A stretch of 64,000 bases of DNA from Candidatus Roseilinea mizusawaensis (lineage in GTDB: Bacteria; Chloroflexota; Anaerolineae; J036; Brachytrichaceae): assembly GCA_016841965.1 (NCBI GenBank), contig JAEANN010000002.1:1-64000 (forward strand), in the 5' to 3' direction. The position numbers and the translations under genes are program-made. Numbering within the stretch: the first letter of the stretch is position 1; every line of letters begins with the position of its first letter. The notes under the pieces are model-generated. The model made no database searches. It saw only the letters and a program-made list of their open reading frames with translations, and was not told the DNA's origin. Of the stretch, positions 41,406 to 50,827 are shown piece after piece.

Positions 41406-43781
41406 ATGACTGCCCGGCGCGCGCGTCTGATCATTCCCCTTCCTTTCCTGCTGGCCCTGCTGGGTCTATTAGCAGGATATGCCGCGCGCGTGGCCTGGCT
41501 GGGTGACCAGGATTTGTGGTGGGATGAGGGGCTGGCGGTGTGGGCCGTGCGGCAACCGCTCGCACAAACGACGCTGTGGACGGCCGGCGATGTGCATCCA
41601 CCGCTCTATTTCTGGCTGTTGTGGGGCTGGGTGCGGCTGGGCGGCGATACGCCTTTTGCCATGCGCTATCTAACGGTTGCGCTGGGCATGTTGACGGTTG
41701 CCGTCAGCTATGCGCTGGCGCAGCGATTGGGGGGCCAGTGGGCCGGCGCGCTGGCAGTCTGGATCGTGGGCATGTCACGCTTGATGGTGTGGTGGTCGCA
41801 GGAAATGCGCATGTACATGCTGGCAGCCCTGATGAGCCTGATCGCGCTGAACTTCACGCTGCGATTCGTGGACACAGCCCGGCGCGGCCTGAAAGGCCGG
41901 CCCATTTGGCGCAATCTCGCGCTGTATGCGCTGGCGGCCACCGGCGCCATGTACACGATCTATCTCTCGGCCGCCAATCTGTTGCTGCTCAGTCTGATCG
42001 TGGCGCTGGCCGGCCTGGCACACGTCATGCGCCGATGCTGGCGACGCGCTGCGGTGACGCTCGGCGGGTGGTTCATCGCCAATCTGGCGGTGATTGCTGC
42101 GGTAATGCCCTGGCTGACGCTGGCATTCGGCACGATGCGAAGCTGGTCAGTAGCTACGTCAACCTCCCTCATATTCCCCTTTCAGTTGTACGGCGTGCTG
42201 CTGGCTACCGGCATCTCGACCGACCTGGACAGCGTAACGTGGACAGCGGCGCTGGCCGGCGGTGTGCTGGTTGCGGGGATGGCTGCCGCCTTCGCAGCGC
42301 GCCGGCCGGCTGCGGGATTCCGGCCGGCCTGGCTGACTGTTGCACTGCTAGCGCTGACGCTTGTGCTGCCTCCACTCGTGCTGTACGCCCTCACGCAACC
42401 AGGCCGCACGTTATTCTACGTGCCGCGCCTCGAAGCGCGTTACTTCGTGCCGTTTGCGCCTTATATGCTGGCCGGCCTGGCCTGGGCCATCGTATCGATT
42501 GGGCGCGCGCGGCGCTGGGCCGGCGCGGCCACTTTGGTGGCCGTGGCCGGACTGTTGATCTGGAGCCTGCCCCAGTACTATGCCGGGCGTCACCTGAGCG
42601 GCAGTTTTCCTTCTCTCGTGCGCACCATTCGCGCACATGCCCGGCCCGGCGACGGGGTAGCACTCATTTCCGGTGACCGCTACCCGGTCTTCTTGTACGA
42701 GTACGATCGCGCAGAACTGAGCGGCTATCGCCCACCGGTCGCGCTGATTCCACGCGGCGATGCCCGCCTCACGCCAGATAACCTTGAAAGCGAGCTGGCG
42801 CCGTTGATGACCGAGTTCAGCCGGCTGTGGGTGGCGCTGTCCGACGCGCACATGCAAGACCCCGACGGCCTGGCCCTGCCCTGGCTACAAGCACGGCGTC
42901 AGACTCTTTTCGATCAACGCTTCAACGACAAGCGGCTGCTGTTGCTGACCGACGCATCGATCGACCTGACGATCACGCCGGCAGAGGCCCACCCACAGTT
43001 CCGTGTTGCAGCCGGCGTCGAGCAAGACGTGTTGGGCTACGATCTGCCGGTTCAGCGCGGCGTGCCGGGAATGAGCGTGTATCAGGCGGTCTATGTTCAA
43101 TCGCCGGGCGAGCAAATCGCGCAAGCCGTGTGGCGACATGAGAGCGGGCGGGAGATGATGCCCCATGCTGTCGCGCTGAACGCAGCGCCCGGTAGTGTGG
43201 CGCGCTTCATTGCAGAGCTGCCCGTCTTTTCATCCACGCCGGCAGGGCAGTACGAACTGGTGTTGCGCCGGGCAGATGGGCGCGCGGTAGTGTTGCCGGG
43301 GCCGCGCATCGACGGCACGCGCTCGCTGCCTGCGCTAAATGGGCGCACAGAACAGCCGGCGCAAGTTGGGCCGTTTGAGTTGGTCGGCTTTGCCATCGAA
43401 CCGGCCAGCAGCATTCTGACGCCAGGCACAACGCTGACGGTACGGCTCGATTGGCGCATTCAACAGCCGGTCGCTCAACGCTACACTTTCTTTGTTCACC
43501 TGCTGGGCAACGCTTTCAACCCGGCCACAAACGGGCCGATGTGGGCCGGCCAAGACAGCGAACCGCTGGACGGCGGACTGCCCACCACGCAATGGTGGGC
43601 CAAGGAGATCATCGCAGACGAGATCAGACTGGCGCTGCCCGACACGCTGCCGGCCGGCGATTATCAGATCGAGATCGGCGCCTATCCAACCGGCGCGCCA
43701 GAGCGGCTGGGGGTGTCGGGCGCAGGCGCCGATGCCGACAATCGGCGCGTACTGTTGCGCGTCACCCTGCACGCGCCGTAG
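41406..43781 (+). CDS. GT39-family membrane glycosyltransferase (ArnT/PMT-like)
   Basis: This 791-residue protein has about ten to twelve membrane helices in its first 400 residues. The first extracytoplasmic loop carries LWWDEGLA and DVHPPLYFWLLW, the acidic and HPP motifs of GT39 enzymes that use polyprenyl-phosphate sugars. The C-terminal half (about 420-790) is soluble, extracytoplasmic and beta-rich. Likely roles are protein mannosylation or modification of surface glycans; the acceptor is unknown. The 3' end is repeated in tandem, duplicating the stop codon. Confidence 0.88.
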   Translation: MTARRARLIIPLPFLLALLGLLAGYAARVAWLGDQDLWWDEGLAVWAVRQPLAQTTLWTAGDVHPPLYFWLLWGWVRLGGDTPFAMRYLTVALGMLTVAVSYALAQRLGGQWAGALAVWIVGMSRLMVWWSQEMRMYMLAALMSLIALNFTLRFVDTARRGLKGRPIWRNLALYALAATGAMYTIYLSAANLLLLSLIVALAGLAHVMRRCWRRAAVTLGGWFIANLAVIAAVMPWLTLAFGTMRSWSVATSTSLIFPFQLYGVLLATGISTDLDSVTWTAALAGGVLVAGMAAAFAARRPAAGFRPAWLTVALLALTLVLPPLVLYALTQPGRTLFYVPRLEARYFVPFAPYMLAGLAWAIVSIGRARRWAGAATLVAVAGLLIWSLPQYYAGRHLSGSFPSLVRTIRAHARPGDGVALISGDRYPVFLYEYDRAELSGYRPPVALIPRGDARLTPDNLESELAPLMTEFSRLWVALSDAHMQDPDGLALPWLQARRQTLFDQRFNDKRLLLLTDASIDLTITPAEAHPQFRVAAGVEQDVLGYDLPVQRGVPGMSVYQAVYVQSPGEQIAQAVWRHESGREMMPHAVALNAAPGSVARFIAELPVFSSTPAGQYELVLRRADGRAVVLPGPRIDGTRSLPALNGRTEQPAQVGPFELVGFAIEPASSILTPGTTLTVRLDWRIQQPVAQRYTFFVHLLGNAFNPATNGPMWAGQDSEPLDGGLPTTQWWAKEIIADEIRLALPDTLPAGDYQIEIGAYPTGAPERLGVSGAGADADNRRVLLRVTLHAP

Positions 43782-43816
43782 CACGCGCCGTAGCACGCGC
43801 CGTAGCGCGCGCCGTA
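43770..43816 (+). repeat. 12-bp tandem repeat duplicating the glycosyltransferase stop codon
   Basis: CACGCGCCGTAG occurs at 43770-43781, 43782-43793 and 43794-43805, followed by a partial copy. The first copy ends exactly with the TAG stop codon, so further TAG codons follow in frame. Confidence 0.9.
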
Positions 43817-43848
43817 ATCCAACATGCAGCCGGGTGCAGGCGGCTGCG

Positions 43849-46677
43849 CTAGGCAACCTCGTCCCAGTTTGGGCCGGTCGCCACATCAGCCTTCAGCCGC
43901 ACACTGAGGGGAAAGGCGCTCTCCATCTCGCGGTCGACCAGCTCCTTCACGGCATCCAGTTCGCCGAGCGGACATTCGAGCACCAGTTCGTCGTGCACTT
44001 GCAACAACATGCGGGCCTGATAGTGGCCGTCGTTCAACGCGCGATGCACACGAATCATGGCGATCTTCATGATATCGGCAGCCGAACCTTGCACGGGATG
44101 ATTGATCGCCTCGCGTTCGGCGCGGCGTTTGGCCTGATCGGTGGCTGCTGATTGCGGAGCCAACTCAGGGAAATAGCGCCGCCGGCCCAGCACTGTTTCC
44201 ACGTAGCCCTGCTCGGCGGCAGTGCGCTTGATGGCTTCGATCCAGGCGCGCACACGCGGAAAGCGCTCGAAGTACTTGCGAATGAACTCCTGCGCCTCAG
44301 TCTGACTCATGCCGGTGTTTTGCGCGAGCGCGAACGCGCCCATGCCGTACGCAATGCCAAAATTGATGCGCTTGGCGTAGCTGCGCTGCATCGCGTTGAC
44401 CGAACCGAGGGGCACATCGTAGATCGCCGCCGCCGTGGTGGCGTGAATGTCCTCGCCGCGCTCGAAGGCCGCCTTCAAGGTCGGGTCGTCGGCCAGGTGC
44501 GCCAGGATGCGCAGCTCAACCTGCGAGTAGTCTGCGCTGATGAGCTGCCAGCCGCGCCGCGCGACGAACGCCTTGCGCACGCGCCGGCCCATTTCTGTCT
44601 TGATCGGAATGTTCTGCAAGTTGGGGTTCGAGGAAGACAATCGCCCCGTCACTGCGCCGGCCTGGTTATAGTCGGTGTGGATACGTCCCGTTTTGGGGTT
44701 GATGAGCGCCGGCAGCGCGTCGACGTAAGTGCCCTTCAGCTTGCTTAACTCGCGGTGTTCGAGGATAAGCGGGATGATCTCGTGCTTGTCCTTCAGCGAG
44801 TCGAGCACATCGGCGGCAGTGGAGAATGAGCCGCCGGCGGTGCGCGGCACACCCTGGGTCGGCAGCCCCAGCTTGCCGAACAGCACGTCGGCCAGTTGCT
44901 GCGTCGAGTTGACGTTGAAGGCCACGCCGGCGATGTTGTAAATGCTCTTCTCCAACTCGCGCAGGCGCGCCCCAATCTCGACCGACAATTGCCCCAGATA
45001 TTTGACGTCGACTGCCACGCCGGTCAGTTCCATGTCGAGCAGCACCGGGATCAGCGGGGCCTCGACTTCGTAGAACAGCCTCTCGAGATTGAGCTTCCTC
45101 AACTGCGGCTCCAGGATGCCGGCCAGCTTGAAGGTAGCCACCGCATCGGCTGCCGCATAGGGCGCGATCTGTTCGAGTGGCACATCGGCCATCGACACCT
45201 GATTCTTGCCTTTGCCGATCAGGTCGGTGATCTCGGTCATCTGCCAGCCCAGATAGGCAAAAGCCATTGGCTTGAGGCCCAGCCCGCGCCCGCCCGGGTC
45301 GCACAGGAATTGCGCCAGCATGGTGTCGAACACCGGCTTGTCAAAGGACACGCCGGCCTGCCGCAGCGCCCCCAGGTCGAACTTGGCGTTGTGAGCAATC
45401 AGTTGCGCGTCGGCGCGGCCCATCGCCCGCGCAATCGGCTCGAATTTGAGCGAGGTAGGATCAATGAAGTAAGTGCCTCCGTCGCCGGGGGTCGGCCGGC
45501 AGGGCACATACCAACCTTCGGCGTCGCTGACCGCCAGCGACACGCCAACCAGATCGGCCTGCAAGGCGTCGAGCGCAGTAGTCTCGGTGTCGAAGGCGAT
45601 GCGCGTTGCGGCGTTGAGCTGCCCCAGCAGCGCGCGATAGGCGTCGTCGCTATCGACCAAGCGCGTGACAAACGGCAACGATGCGGCAGCCGTTGCGACA
45701 GATGAGACAGGAGAGTGCAGGTCGCCGGCGTCGAACATGCTCAACTGGCTTTCTGCCTCAGCGCCGGCTGTGCTATTGCCGGCCGGCTGGGCCGATGGGA
45801 TGCGCTTGATCAGGCTGGCAAATTCCAGCTCGCGGAACAGCGCCAGCGCGCGGGGATAGTCCACCTGCGCGCGGCAGGCTTCCCAGTCCACTTCGATGGG
45901 CGCATCGGTGCGGATGGTGACCAACGTCCGGCTGAGATAGGCCGAGTCTTTGCCGGCCTCCAGCGCCGTGCGCGCGCGCTTTGGGGCGTCGTCCAGGTGG
46001 GCGTACACGCCTTCGAGCGTTTCATACTGTTCGAGCAGCGCCTGCGCGGTTTTCTCGCCGACGCCGCGCACACCGGGCACATTGTCAGAGGCATCGCCCA
46101 CCAGCGCTTTGAAGTCGATCAATTGATCAGGGCGCAGGTTGAATCGCTCTTTGACCCTGGCTTCGTCGTAGAGGATGGTCTGGTCGAAGAAGCGGCCCGA
46201 TGTCAGCACTTTCACTGCCGGGTTGACCAGTTGCAGCGCGTCGCGGTCGCCGGTGACGATGAGCACATCCATGCCTTCGCCGGCTGCCCGCCGCGCCAGC
46301 GTGCCCAGCACGTCATCGGCCTCGAACCCCTCGGCAGTGAATGTGGCGATGCCCAGCGCATTGACCACCTGAGTAATGCGCTTCATCTGCTGGGCCAGTT
46401 CGTCCGGCATCTTCTGGCGCGTGCCTTTGTACTCAGCATAGATGTCATCGCGGAAGGTTTTGCCCACATCGAAGGCCACGGCGATGTAATCGGGCTTCTC
46501 GTCGTTCCACACCTTCAGCAGCATATTGGTGAAGGCATAGACGGCATTGGTCAGCTCTTTCTGGCCGTCCGCGTGTGTGATCGAGAGGGGCGTATCCTGC
46601 ATCGCAAAATACGCGCGATAGGCCAGCGAGTGGCCGTCGATGAGCATCAGTTTAGGGCGGGCAGCGGGCTTTGCCAT
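43849..46677 (-). CDS. polA: DNA polymerase I
   Basis: Pol I fills gaps and removes RNA primers. The 942-residue protein has all three parts: a 5' nuclease (1-300, with LMLIDGHSLAYRAYFA and GDRDALQLV), a 3'-5' proofreading domain (about 335-530) with intact DTETT, HNAKFDL and YAAADAVATF, and the polymerase (about 545-942) with SADYSQVELRILAH, RSYAKRINFGIAYGMGAF and LQVHDELVLE. The proofreading site looks active, unlike in Thermus or many actinobacterial enzymes. It converges on the GT39 gene; proS is upstream. Confidence 0.98.
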   Translation of the reverse strand: MAKPAARPKLMLIDGHSLAYRAYFAMQDTPLSITHADGQKELTNAVYAFTNMLLKVWNDEKPDYIAVAFDVGKTFRDDIYAEYKGTRQKMPDELAQQMKRITQVVNALGIATFTAEGFEADDVLGTLARRAAGEGMDVLIVTGDRDALQLVNPAVKVLTSGRFFDQTILYDEARVKERFNLRPDQLIDFKALVGDASDNVPGVRGVGEKTAQALLEQYETLEGVYAHLDDAPKRARTALEAGKDSAYLSRTLVTIRTDAPIEVDWEACRAQVDYPRALALFRELEFASLIKRIPSAQPAGNSTAGAEAESQLSMFDAGDLHSPVSSVATAAASLPFVTRLVDSDDAYRALLGQLNAATRIAFDTETTALDALQADLVGVSLAVSDAEGWYVPCRPTPGDGGTYFIDPTSLKFEPIARAMGRADAQLIAHNAKFDLGALRQAGVSFDKPVFDTMLAQFLCDPGGRGLGLKPMAFAYLGWQMTEITDLIGKGKNQVSMADVPLEQIAPYAAADAVATFKLAGILEPQLRKLNLERLFYEVEAPLIPVLLDMELTGVAVDVKYLGQLSVEIGARLRELEKSIYNIAGVAFNVNSTQQLADVLFGKLGLPTQGVPRTAGGSFSTAADVLDSLKDKHEIIPLILEHRELSKLKGTYVDALPALINPKTGRIHTDYNQAGAVTGRLSSSNPNLQNIPIKTEMGRRVRKAFVARRGWQLISADYSQVELRILAHLADDPTLKAAFERGEDIHATTAAAIYDVPLGSVNAMQRSYAKRINFGIAYGMGAFALAQNTGMSQTEAQEFIRKYFERFPRVRAWIEAIKRTAAEQGYVETVLGRRRYFPELAPQSAATDQAKRRAEREAINHPVQGSAADIMKIAMIRVHRALNDGHYQARMLLQVHDELVLECPLGELDAVKELVDREMESAFPLSVRLKADVATGPNWDEVA

Positions 46678-46953
46678 GCCGCTATCTTACAGCAGCTTAT
46701 CCCCAGCCTTCAACTTGCCGGCCGAACCGGCGGCACATTGAAATACCGGCTAGCTACCGAAGAGACTGGAAAACAGTCACCGATTTGCCTGTCTGCCGTT
46801 TACCGGCCGGTCGCATGGCGACGCGAAGACATGGCGCGCGAGCGAATTGCCGGCGCTCGCCGGCTTGGTGCTCGATGACTGATGCGACGCCAAAGTCTCA
46901 AGTGGGAGGCGAGTCGCTGCCGGTCAACCTGGTCAACTCGATCAACCTTCAAC
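46678..46953. other. Intergenic stretch between proS and polA
   Basis: No gene is supported here. It contains GCCGGC-rich short inverted repeats near 46853 and a degenerate run of GGTCAAC/ATCAACC words at about 46920-46950, next to the proS stop codon. I see no clear promoter for polA. Confidence 0.4.
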
Positions 46954-48384
46954 TCAATACGCCTTGCCTACCAGCGCGCGTTCGTGCACCGGCTTGCCGG
47001 TGACCACGCACGCCCATTCGCCCTCTGGTTGATCAAACGGAAAGTTGCGGTTGGTGACTTGCAACTCCTCTTTGAGCTGCGCATCTACAGCCGGATCGTC
47101 CAGAATGGGGGCAAGCGCCCAACCGTCCTTTGTGGCTTCTTTCAACTCGTCGTAAGTGTTGACCTCGTGGATGTTGGCGCGCTGGAAAGCTGCAGCTTGT
47201 TGATAGAGCGAGAGATGAATCTCATCGAAGAGGGCACGCAGGCGTTCGGTCAAGCCGTCCTGCGGCACAAATGACTTGCCGGCCTTGCCGGGGATGTCGC
47301 GCCGCGCCAGCCCCACCGTGTTGTTAGCCACATCCTTCGGGCCGACCTCGATGCGCGCCGGCACACCGCGCATCTCCCAGTCGTTGAACTTAAAGCCGGG
47401 CGTCTCTTCGCGATCATCGAGCTTAACGCGAATGCCGGCGGCCTTGAGCGTCTGACAGAGCCGGTCGCACACAGCCATTACACTGCTTTTCTCGGCGTCG
47501 TTCTTGAAGATGGGCACAATCACCGCTTGAATCGGGGCGACTTTCGGCGGTAGCCGCAGCCCCTGATCGTCGCCGTGCATCATGATCAGCGCGCCCATGA
47601 AGCGCCAGCTCAAGCCCCATGAGGTTGTCCAGCAGTACTTCTCCGTGTTGTCGCGGTCTAAATACTTGATCTCGAAGGCTTTGGCAAAGTTCTGGCCCAG
47701 GTCGTGGCTGGTAGCAGCCTGAAGCGCGCGTTTATCGCCCATCATGGCCTCGATCGAGGTGGTGTTGATGGCGCCGGCGAAGCGTTCGTTGATGCTCTTG
47801 CGCCCTTTAATGGTGGGCATGGCGCAATCCTCCACGCCGTGCCGGTGATAGACATCCAACATCTGCATCACCTCGGCCCACGATTCTTCGTGTGTGGCGT
47901 GCGCAGTATGTCCCTCCTGCCAGTAGAACTCCATGGTGCGCAGGAACGGCTTGGTGCGCTTCTCCCAGCGCACTACGCTGTTCCACAGGTTGATCAACAC
48001 CGGCAGATCGCGATAGCTCTTCACCCACTGCGCATACATGTGGCCGATGATGGTTTCGCTGGTCGGGCGCACTACCAGCGGCTCTTCCAGCGTCTCGCCG
48101 CCGCCGATGGTGACCACCGCCAGTTCGGGACTGAAACCCTCCACATGTTTGGCTTCCTTTTGCAGAAAGCTGATGGGAATGAACATGGGGAAAGCGGCGT
48201 TGACATGGCCGGTGTCTTTGAAGCGTTTGTCGAGCAGGTCGCGCATGTTTTCGTACAACGACCAGCCATAGGGTTTGACCACAATGCAGCCGCGCACCGG
48301 CGCATAGTCGGCCATGTCGGCCTCGCGGATCACGTCAAGGTACCACTGTGAAAAGTCCTGTGAGCGGGGTGTGATCTTTGCCAT
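46954..48384 (-). CDS. proS: Prolyl-tRNA synthetase, short archaeal/eukaryotic type
   Basis: ProS charges tRNA(Pro). The 476-residue size and C-terminal extension mark it as the archaeal/eukaryotic-like form without the bacterial editing insert. Class II motifs are visible: PMFIPISFLQKEAKHVEGFSPE, VVRPTSETII, TKPFLRTMEFYWQEGHTAH, and GLSWRFMGALIMMHGDDQGLRLPP. The C-terminal zinc domain ends NRNFPFDQPEGEWACVVTGKPVHERALVGKAY, where some family members have Cys (RCIP) and this one has Asn; zinc binding is doubtful. The ATG at 48384 fits homology. Confidence 0.96.
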   Translation of the reverse strand: MAKITPRSQDFSQWYLDVIREADMADYAPVRGCIVVKPYGWSLYENMRDLLDKRFKDTGHVNAAFPMFIPISFLQKEAKHVEGFSPELAVVTIGGGETLEEPLVVRPTSETIIGHMYAQWVKSYRDLPVLINLWNSVVRWEKRTKPFLRTMEFYWQEGHTAHATHEESWAEVMQMLDVYHRHGVEDCAMPTIKGRKSINERFAGAINTTSIEAMMGDKRALQAATSHDLGQNFAKAFEIKYLDRDNTEKYCWTTSWGLSWRFMGALIMMHGDDQGLRLPPKVAPIQAVIVPIFKNDAEKSSVMAVCDRLCQTLKAAGIRVKLDDREETPGFKFNDWEMRGVPARIEVGPKDVANNTVGLARRDIPGKAGKSFVPQDGLTERLRALFDEIHLSLYQQAAAFQRANIHEVNTYDELKEATKDGWALAPILDDPAVDAQLKEELQVTNRNFPFDQPEGEWACVVTGKPVHERALVGKAY

Positions 48385-48410
48385 TGTCCTACTCTGTCGC
48401 TGCCCTGTCG

Positions 48411-49310
48411 CTACTCTTTCCAGTCCGGGAAGAATTCGTCGGTGGGCGTGTCGAGATCAATCGGCGAGCGAGATCGGCCATCGGCGGTGGTGATGTACAG
48501 CCGGAATCCTTTGGCCGTGTTGAGGGTGTAAGCCAGCAACGTGTCATCGGGAGACCAGGCCGGCTGGGTGGCGGGGATTTCGTCGCGGGTCAGCGGCGTG
48601 ACGCCGCCGGTGCGCGTGTCTAGCTTGTATAACTCGTACACGCCGGTCGAGTCGGCAGCAAAGGCAAGGTACCTGCCATCGTGCGACCAGGCCGGGAACT
48701 GGTAATTGGCCTGATCGTTGTTGCTGATGCGCTCCACAGACCCATCGAGTGTCATGACATACAACTGGTATGTGCCGGTCTCGTTAGAGATGTAGGCGAT
48801 GCGCCGGCCATCTGGCGCCCAGGCCGGCTGCAAGTGGTTGCCCTTTGTTTGCGTCAGCTTGCGCAGTTGCGTGCCATCGGGCCGGATGAAGTAGATATCC
48901 TGCTGGCCGGCCTCGCCCGATGAAAACAACAGCGCGCGGCCATCCGGCGACCAGGTCGGATGCACCACGGCGCGCATGTTGGTCAACTGGCGCATGTTTT
49001 TGCCCTCGGCGTCCATGATGAACAGGTGCGACACACCATCCTGCTCGACGCTGGCGACGATCTGCGAGCCGTCAGGCGACCACTTGCCGCCCAGTACATC
49101 GGCCTTAAGGTTGGTCAACTGCCGGCGGTTATAGCCGTCGGCATCCATGGCGAACAGGTTGAAGCTGCCGTTGTCGGAGACGCTGGAAAACAACAGCGTG
49201 CCCCGCGGCTTGATGCGGGTGACAGGAACAGTGGGGCTGGCCGGCGCGGCGGCGCAGGCTGCCAGCAACAGCGCCGCGCAGCACACGGCAACAAGCAAGC
49301 GTGATCTCAT
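48411..49310 (-). CDS. TolB-like beta-propeller lipoprotein
   Basis: This 299-residue secreted lipoprotein has a signal peptide ending LLAAC and then six PD40/WD40-like blades, each with the pattern xxWSPDGxxIxxxS (WSPDGSQIV, WSPDGRALLFSS, WAPDGRRIAYIS, WSHDGRYLAFAA, WSPDDTLLAY). It resembles the propeller of TolB. Since no Tol-Pal genes are nearby and the cell is probably monoderm, a different binding role is likely. The ATG at 49310 is chosen because the signal peptide starts there. Confidence 0.85.
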   Translation of the reverse strand: MRSRLLVAVCCAALLLAACAAAPASPTVPVTRIKPRGTLLFSSVSDNGSFNLFAMDADGYNRRQLTNLKADVLGGKWSPDGSQIVASVEQDGVSHLFIMDAEGKNMRQLTNMRAVVHPTWSPDGRALLFSSGEAGQQDIYFIRPDGTQLRKLTQTKGNHLQPAWAPDGRRIAYISNETGTYQLYVMTLDGSVERISNNDQANYQFPAWSHDGRYLAFAADSTGVYELYKLDTRTGGVTPLTRDEIPATQPAWSPDDTLLAYTLNTAKGFRLYITTADGRSRSPIDLDTPTDEFFPDWKE

Positions 49311-49347
49311 GCAAGCGGTTTCGATCCTCAAGTCTGCAAGCGCTGTG

Positions 49348-49355
49348 ATTATACT
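49348..49355. promoter_or_regulatory. Shared divergent -10 element
   Basis: ATTATACT gives TATAAT on the minus strand (49353-49348) and TATACT on the plus strand (49350-49355). Both flanking genes would have leaders of about 30 nt. Confidence 0.5.
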
Positions 49356-49392
49356 TAGCCGGCGCCCGGCGCACCGAATCCGTGATCTGTCT

Positions 49393-50775
49393 ATGATCGA
49401 ATCTACCGAATTGAACTGGAACGCAATTGCCGACGAAACTATCCGGCTGCTTCAGGGCCTGATTCGTCTCGACACCTCAAACCCCCCCGGCAACGAGATG
49501 CTGGCTGCGCAGCACATCGCCGGCATTCTGCGCGACAACGGCATCGAGCCGGTGCTGATCGAGACCGCGCCCAACCGGGGCAACGTGATCGCCCGGCTGA
49601 AAGGTGATGGCAGCGCGCAGCCCCTGCTGCTGTATGCGCACACCGATGTCGTGCCGGTTGAGCCGGCGCACTGGACGGTTGATCCGTTTGGCGGCCTGCT
49701 GCGCGATGGCTATGTGTATGGCCGGGGCGCGCTGGACATGAAAGGCATCCTGGCCATGCAACTGGCCGTCTTCCTCACGGCGGCCCGTCAGATGCGCGCC
49801 GGCAACCTGTCGTTGCATCGCGATGTCATCTTGGCTGCCACCGCCGATGAGGAAAGCGACTCCAATCAGGGCATCGGCATCCTGGTCGAGCAACATCCCG
49901 ACCTGCTGCGCGCCGAATATGCCCTGAGCGAATTCGGCGGGTATTCATTGCATCTGGCCGGCAAATGCTTCTATCCCATTCAGACCGCCGAGAAAGGCAA
50001 TGTGTGGATGCGCCTGCGCGCAAGCGGCCGGCCAGGACACGCCAGCGTGCCCCATGACGACAACGCCGTGGTTCATCTGGCGCGGGCAGTAGATCGCATC
50101 GCGCGACTGAGGCTGCCCATGCACATGACCGACACGGCGCGCGCATTCGTGGCCGGCCTGGCCGATGGTCTGGGCGGTGCACAAGCTGTTGGCTTGCGGG
50201 CGCTGCTCTCAGCCGGCAATCAGATGGGATCGGCGCTGATCGACCACGCGCTGCGCGAACCTGGGATGGCCGCCGAGTTGCGCGCCATCACGCATAACAC
50301 GGTGACGCCCACCGGCCTGCGCGCCGGGTTAAAAGTCAATGTCATTCCCACCGACGCCGAAGCCACGCTGGACTGCCGCACACTGCCCGGCGTCAGCCAG
50401 GGCGATCTCCTGCGCGAGCTTGAGGACGCGCTGGGAGACGAGGCCGGCCGACTGTCATTCGAAGTGGATAGCGCCGCGCCGGGGCTTGAATTCCCCACCG
50501 ACACACCCCTGTTCAGAACAATCAGCGACGCGCTCAAGCGACACGACCCGGCCGGCATGCCGATCCCTTTCATGTTGACCGGCGCAACAGACGCCAAACA
50601 TGTGTCCCGGCTGGGCGCAATTTGCTATGGGTTCTCTCCCATGAAGTTCAGCCCCGGCGAGCGATTCAGCGAGCTAGTTCACGGGCACGATGAGCGTGTC
50701 GCCGTTGCATCCCTGGCATGGGGCACACGCGCGCTGTACGACGTGGTGAGCGCGTTCTGTCAGTCAAGACCATAG
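49393..50775 (+). CDS. M20-family metallopeptidase
   Basis: This 460-residue enzyme is of the ArgE/DapE/CPG2 family. Metal-binding motifs are intact: YAHTDVVP, GRGALDMKG (bridging Asp) and ATADEESDSNQG with the catalytic Glu. A dimerisation lobe lies at about 205-330 and a final His motif (LVHGHDERV) near the C-terminus. It hydrolyses an N-acyl amino acid or dipeptide; the substrate is uncertain. The start at 49393 is chosen because homology begins at MIESTELNW. Its 3' end is tandemly duplicated. Confidence 0.9.
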   Translation: MIESTELNWNAIADETIRLLQGLIRLDTSNPPGNEMLAAQHIAGILRDNGIEPVLIETAPNRGNVIARLKGDGSAQPLLLYAHTDVVPVEPAHWTVDPFGGLLRDGYVYGRGALDMKGILAMQLAVFLTAARQMRAGNLSLHRDVILAATADEESDSNQGIGILVEQHPDLLRAEYALSEFGGYSLHLAGKCFYPIQTAEKGNVWMRLRASGRPGHASVPHDDNAVVHLARAVDRIARLRLPMHMTDTARAFVAGLADGLGGAQAVGLRALLSAGNQMGSALIDHALREPGMAAELRAITHNTVTPTGLRAGLKVNVIPTDAEATLDCRTLPGVSQGDLLRELEDALGDEAGRLSFEVDSAAPGLEFPTDTPLFRTISDALKRHDPAGMPIPFMLTGATDAKHVSRLGAICYGFSPMKFSPGERFSELVHGHDERVAVASLAWGTRALYDVVSAFCQSRP

Positions 50776-50790
50776 CAGTCAAGACCACAG
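50761..50790 (+). repeat. 15-bp tandem repeat at the M20 peptidase stop codon
   Basis: CAGTCAAGACCATAG (50761-50775, ending in the stop codon) is followed at once by CAGTCAAGACCACAG, with one mismatch. A further ACCATAG follows. Confidence 0.85.
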
Positions 50791-50827
50791 ACCATAGTAT
50801 GATTGCCGCGCTTTTCTACAGGGCAGC

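Noticed and set aside
41406-43781. Reading the GT39 gene as part of an operon with polA
   Set aside because: polA is on the opposite strand and the two genes converge.
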